This document shows positions 62,434 to 64,000 of a stretch of 64,000 nucleotides of DNA, piece by piece; positions within the stretch are counted from its first letter, which is position 1; each line of letters starts with the position of its first letter. The stretch spans positions 624,849-688,848 of the forward strand of contig NW_017265152.1 in NCBI RefSeq assembly GCF_001638985.1. The letters are read 5' to 3'. Made by a program: the position numbers and the translations under genes. The notes beneath the pieces were generated by a model that worked only from the letters and a program-made list of their open reading frames with translations, did no database searches and was not told the DNA's origin. This stretch comes from Phycomyces blakesleeanus NRRL 1555(-). Its lineage: Eukaryota; Mucoromycota; Mucoromycetes; Mucorales; Phycomycetaceae.

Positions 62434-64000
62434 TCAGATGCAAAATTCACGACGGCTGACTTCCAAGCGAACATGGTGCTTGTCGAGGAGATAAACTTCT
62501 GTAGCTCCTTTGGCGTGATGGAGCAGGTAACAAATGCAATGAGTTCGCTTTGAATAAGGGTGGTGGTCGAGTAAACTCAAAGGTTCAAAGAAAATCTTGC
62601 TATCTACCAGTGTAAAAAAAAAGATGGTGAAAAAGCCATGTGCTTTCGGTATGGAAAGGTTTGTATTTACCATAGAATCGGCAATAGTATATAGGGAGGG
62701 GTATCTTGTCTGTCAATGTCTCGGTGAAGGCTAAGACTGACTTTATTACTTTGATCATTTTTTTTCATCATCAATCTTCTTTGAAATAGTAGTATTATGT
62801 TGGATTACACCCGAGAATTCAACCAAAAGCGTGACACGGTGAATTTTATCCACCAGTGTTTCTTGTATCGCTCATCGCAGTGAACTTCGAAGTAGTTAAA
62901 TAGCTCTTTTTATTTTTTCCTTAATAAAATTGTCTTTCTACTCGTATTCATTTTCTTGTGACCGAGTTGGAAATTTACACCACATAACCAACCCACCATG
63001 TGTCAAGCGAAACAAGCTTTGGATTTGACACAGAGAAGCCAATAACGTCTCATTTTGTGCTACCAGTATGGTCAGTCGATCTTTCAAGCCAGCAGAGGTC
63101 GATAATGTCATTATCAGCCAAGAACAAGTTATTGAGCACGATGATGCTGGTGTGACGAGCGACATCGCGTTCTAATTTCTTTGACGTGTGAGGATTAACG
63201 GGACTTTCCATGAAAATAATATTATCCAAATAAAATCAAGAGCTAACATAGACTAACATAGACTAACTTGCCTTTTCTGCGATACTTACAAATGAGTGCC
63301 AAAAACTTCAACGAAATTGAAATCTGCGTGAGTTGCTATTGTAAATATCTCCCCGGGCAGCAAGATGCTTGTTCTGAGCGCTTAACGAAGCAGAATGATA
63401 CTTGGAGGGATTTTTTCAATGGCATTGACAAGGGGTTCACATGATGTTTCCAGTTGATATGGGTGGATGACTCCGATGCCTCTCAAATGAGCCAATTTCT
63501 CTTCCTCGATCACACCTTTACTGATGTCAAGAACGCCTCCGTTGTCGATATCAAGCAACTCTTCGTCAGAGATCCTAAATGTTAATTAATCAGAGGGAAT
63601 ATGTGTAATAAAATAGCAAACTCGAGCTTACTCTCGATTTATCTCATGTACACTCTTGTTAACCTCCACGATCTTTGTCTGATGATCAATTTTAGTATGA
63701 ATGTATGGTTCTGATGGTATGGTTACTTACCTCTTTAACTGATTACTCTACGACATAAAAGACATTTTCATTTACAACGGCGACCATCTTGAAGATATGC
63801 TTCTTTACCACTTCGGTCACTGTGTCATCAGCGTCAGCCCGGTCTGCCCAGTATGCCTTGTACTTGTCCTGAAATGCGGTGCCATTCTTCTGTCGCAACT
63901 AAAGTGAACCGTGTCAGCATTAATTTACTTTAGTGTCTATATACAACGACTCCTTGCATTAAATTCGTTCATTATCTTGATCGCATCAGCGTCCTTCTCT
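62434..64000 (-). pseudogene. Multi-exon gene remnant with several in-frame stops, cut by right edge
   Basis: Exon-like blocks with good splice borders can be read right to left. One is 63898-63731 (contains YKAYWADRADADDTVTEVVK). Next is 63678-63632 (IVEVNKSVHEINR), joined in phase to 63574-about 63290 (ISDEELLDIDNGGVLDISKG, ILLPGEIFTIATHADFNFVE). Then come about 63215-62990 (ESPVNPHTSKKLERDVARHT, DTWWVGYVV), about 62900-62815 (NYFEVHCDERYKKHWW) and 62610-62434 (RTHCICYLLHHAKGATEVYL). In-frame stops interrupt it: TAA at 63743-63745, TAA at 63382-63384, TGA at 63050-63052, and a TAA after GYVV. No domain recognised. Soluble protein with late cysteines. Probably a dead copy of a multi-copy or mobile gene family; this is inference. 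Confidence 0.6.

Overview
The window is eukaryotic nuclear DNA. It is AT-rich, its genes carry many short GT-AG introns (mostly about 50-80 nt), and gene models only close when these are removed. Several encoded families (a TMD0-bearing fungal-type ABCC pump, a two-pass fungal membrane protein, a LINE with a zinc-knuckle tail) together with the intron style suggest an early-diverging filamentous fungus, most likely Mucoromycota/Mucorales. That placement is inference from style and protein content, not from a search. All gene models were built by hand from splice-site consensus plus frame continuity. The models given with exon lists have coding lengths that sum to a multiple of three, except the left-edge SAC1 fragment, which is incomplete.

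Left part (1-7.1 kb): two different Sac-domain phosphoinositide phosphatases lie head to tail on the minus strand, a SAC1-type gene cut by the left edge and a complete FIG4-type gene of 13 exons. A SET/MYND methyltransferase follows. Region 7.1-16.3 kb is gene-poor accessory DNA: a small C2H2 zinc-finger gene, two decayed gene candidates, and a PD-(D/E)XK-like nuclease gene with a GC-AG intron. The nuclease gene has an array of a repeated GTTGTCG motif just upstream, and MITE-like inverted-repeat elements on both sides.

Region 17.4-25.4 kb is a housekeeping cluster: the 51 kDa NADH/FMN subunit of complex I (plus), a TFIP11/Ntr1-type G-patch splicing factor (plus), and a two-pass membrane glycoprotein (minus). 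The last two converge on a block of four successive hexanucleotide arrays, one of which is a strong G-quadruplex candidate. Region 25.4-36.6 kb is mostly noncoding, with two tiny conserved-looking minus-strand genes, a four-exon plus-strand gene of unknown function that diverges from one of them, and a few weak candidates.

Region 36.6-59.1 kb is the main accessory feature: three tandem, same-strand, full-length ABCC/MRP-type transporter genes (1589, 1582 and 1586 aa by my models). They share the same exon structure, including a start codon that sits alone in its own 3-nt coding exon. The paralogs are a mosaic: nucleotide-binding domains and some 5' segments are almost identical, while other membrane segments diverge, as expected from gene conversion. 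One copy has a foldback element inside an intron, and a decayed LINE lies between copies 1 and 2. The right end (59.1-64 kb) is noncoding apart from a multi-exon gene remnant with several in-frame stop codons that runs off the right edge.

No rRNA, tRNA, CRISPR or bacterial-type operon structure was seen.
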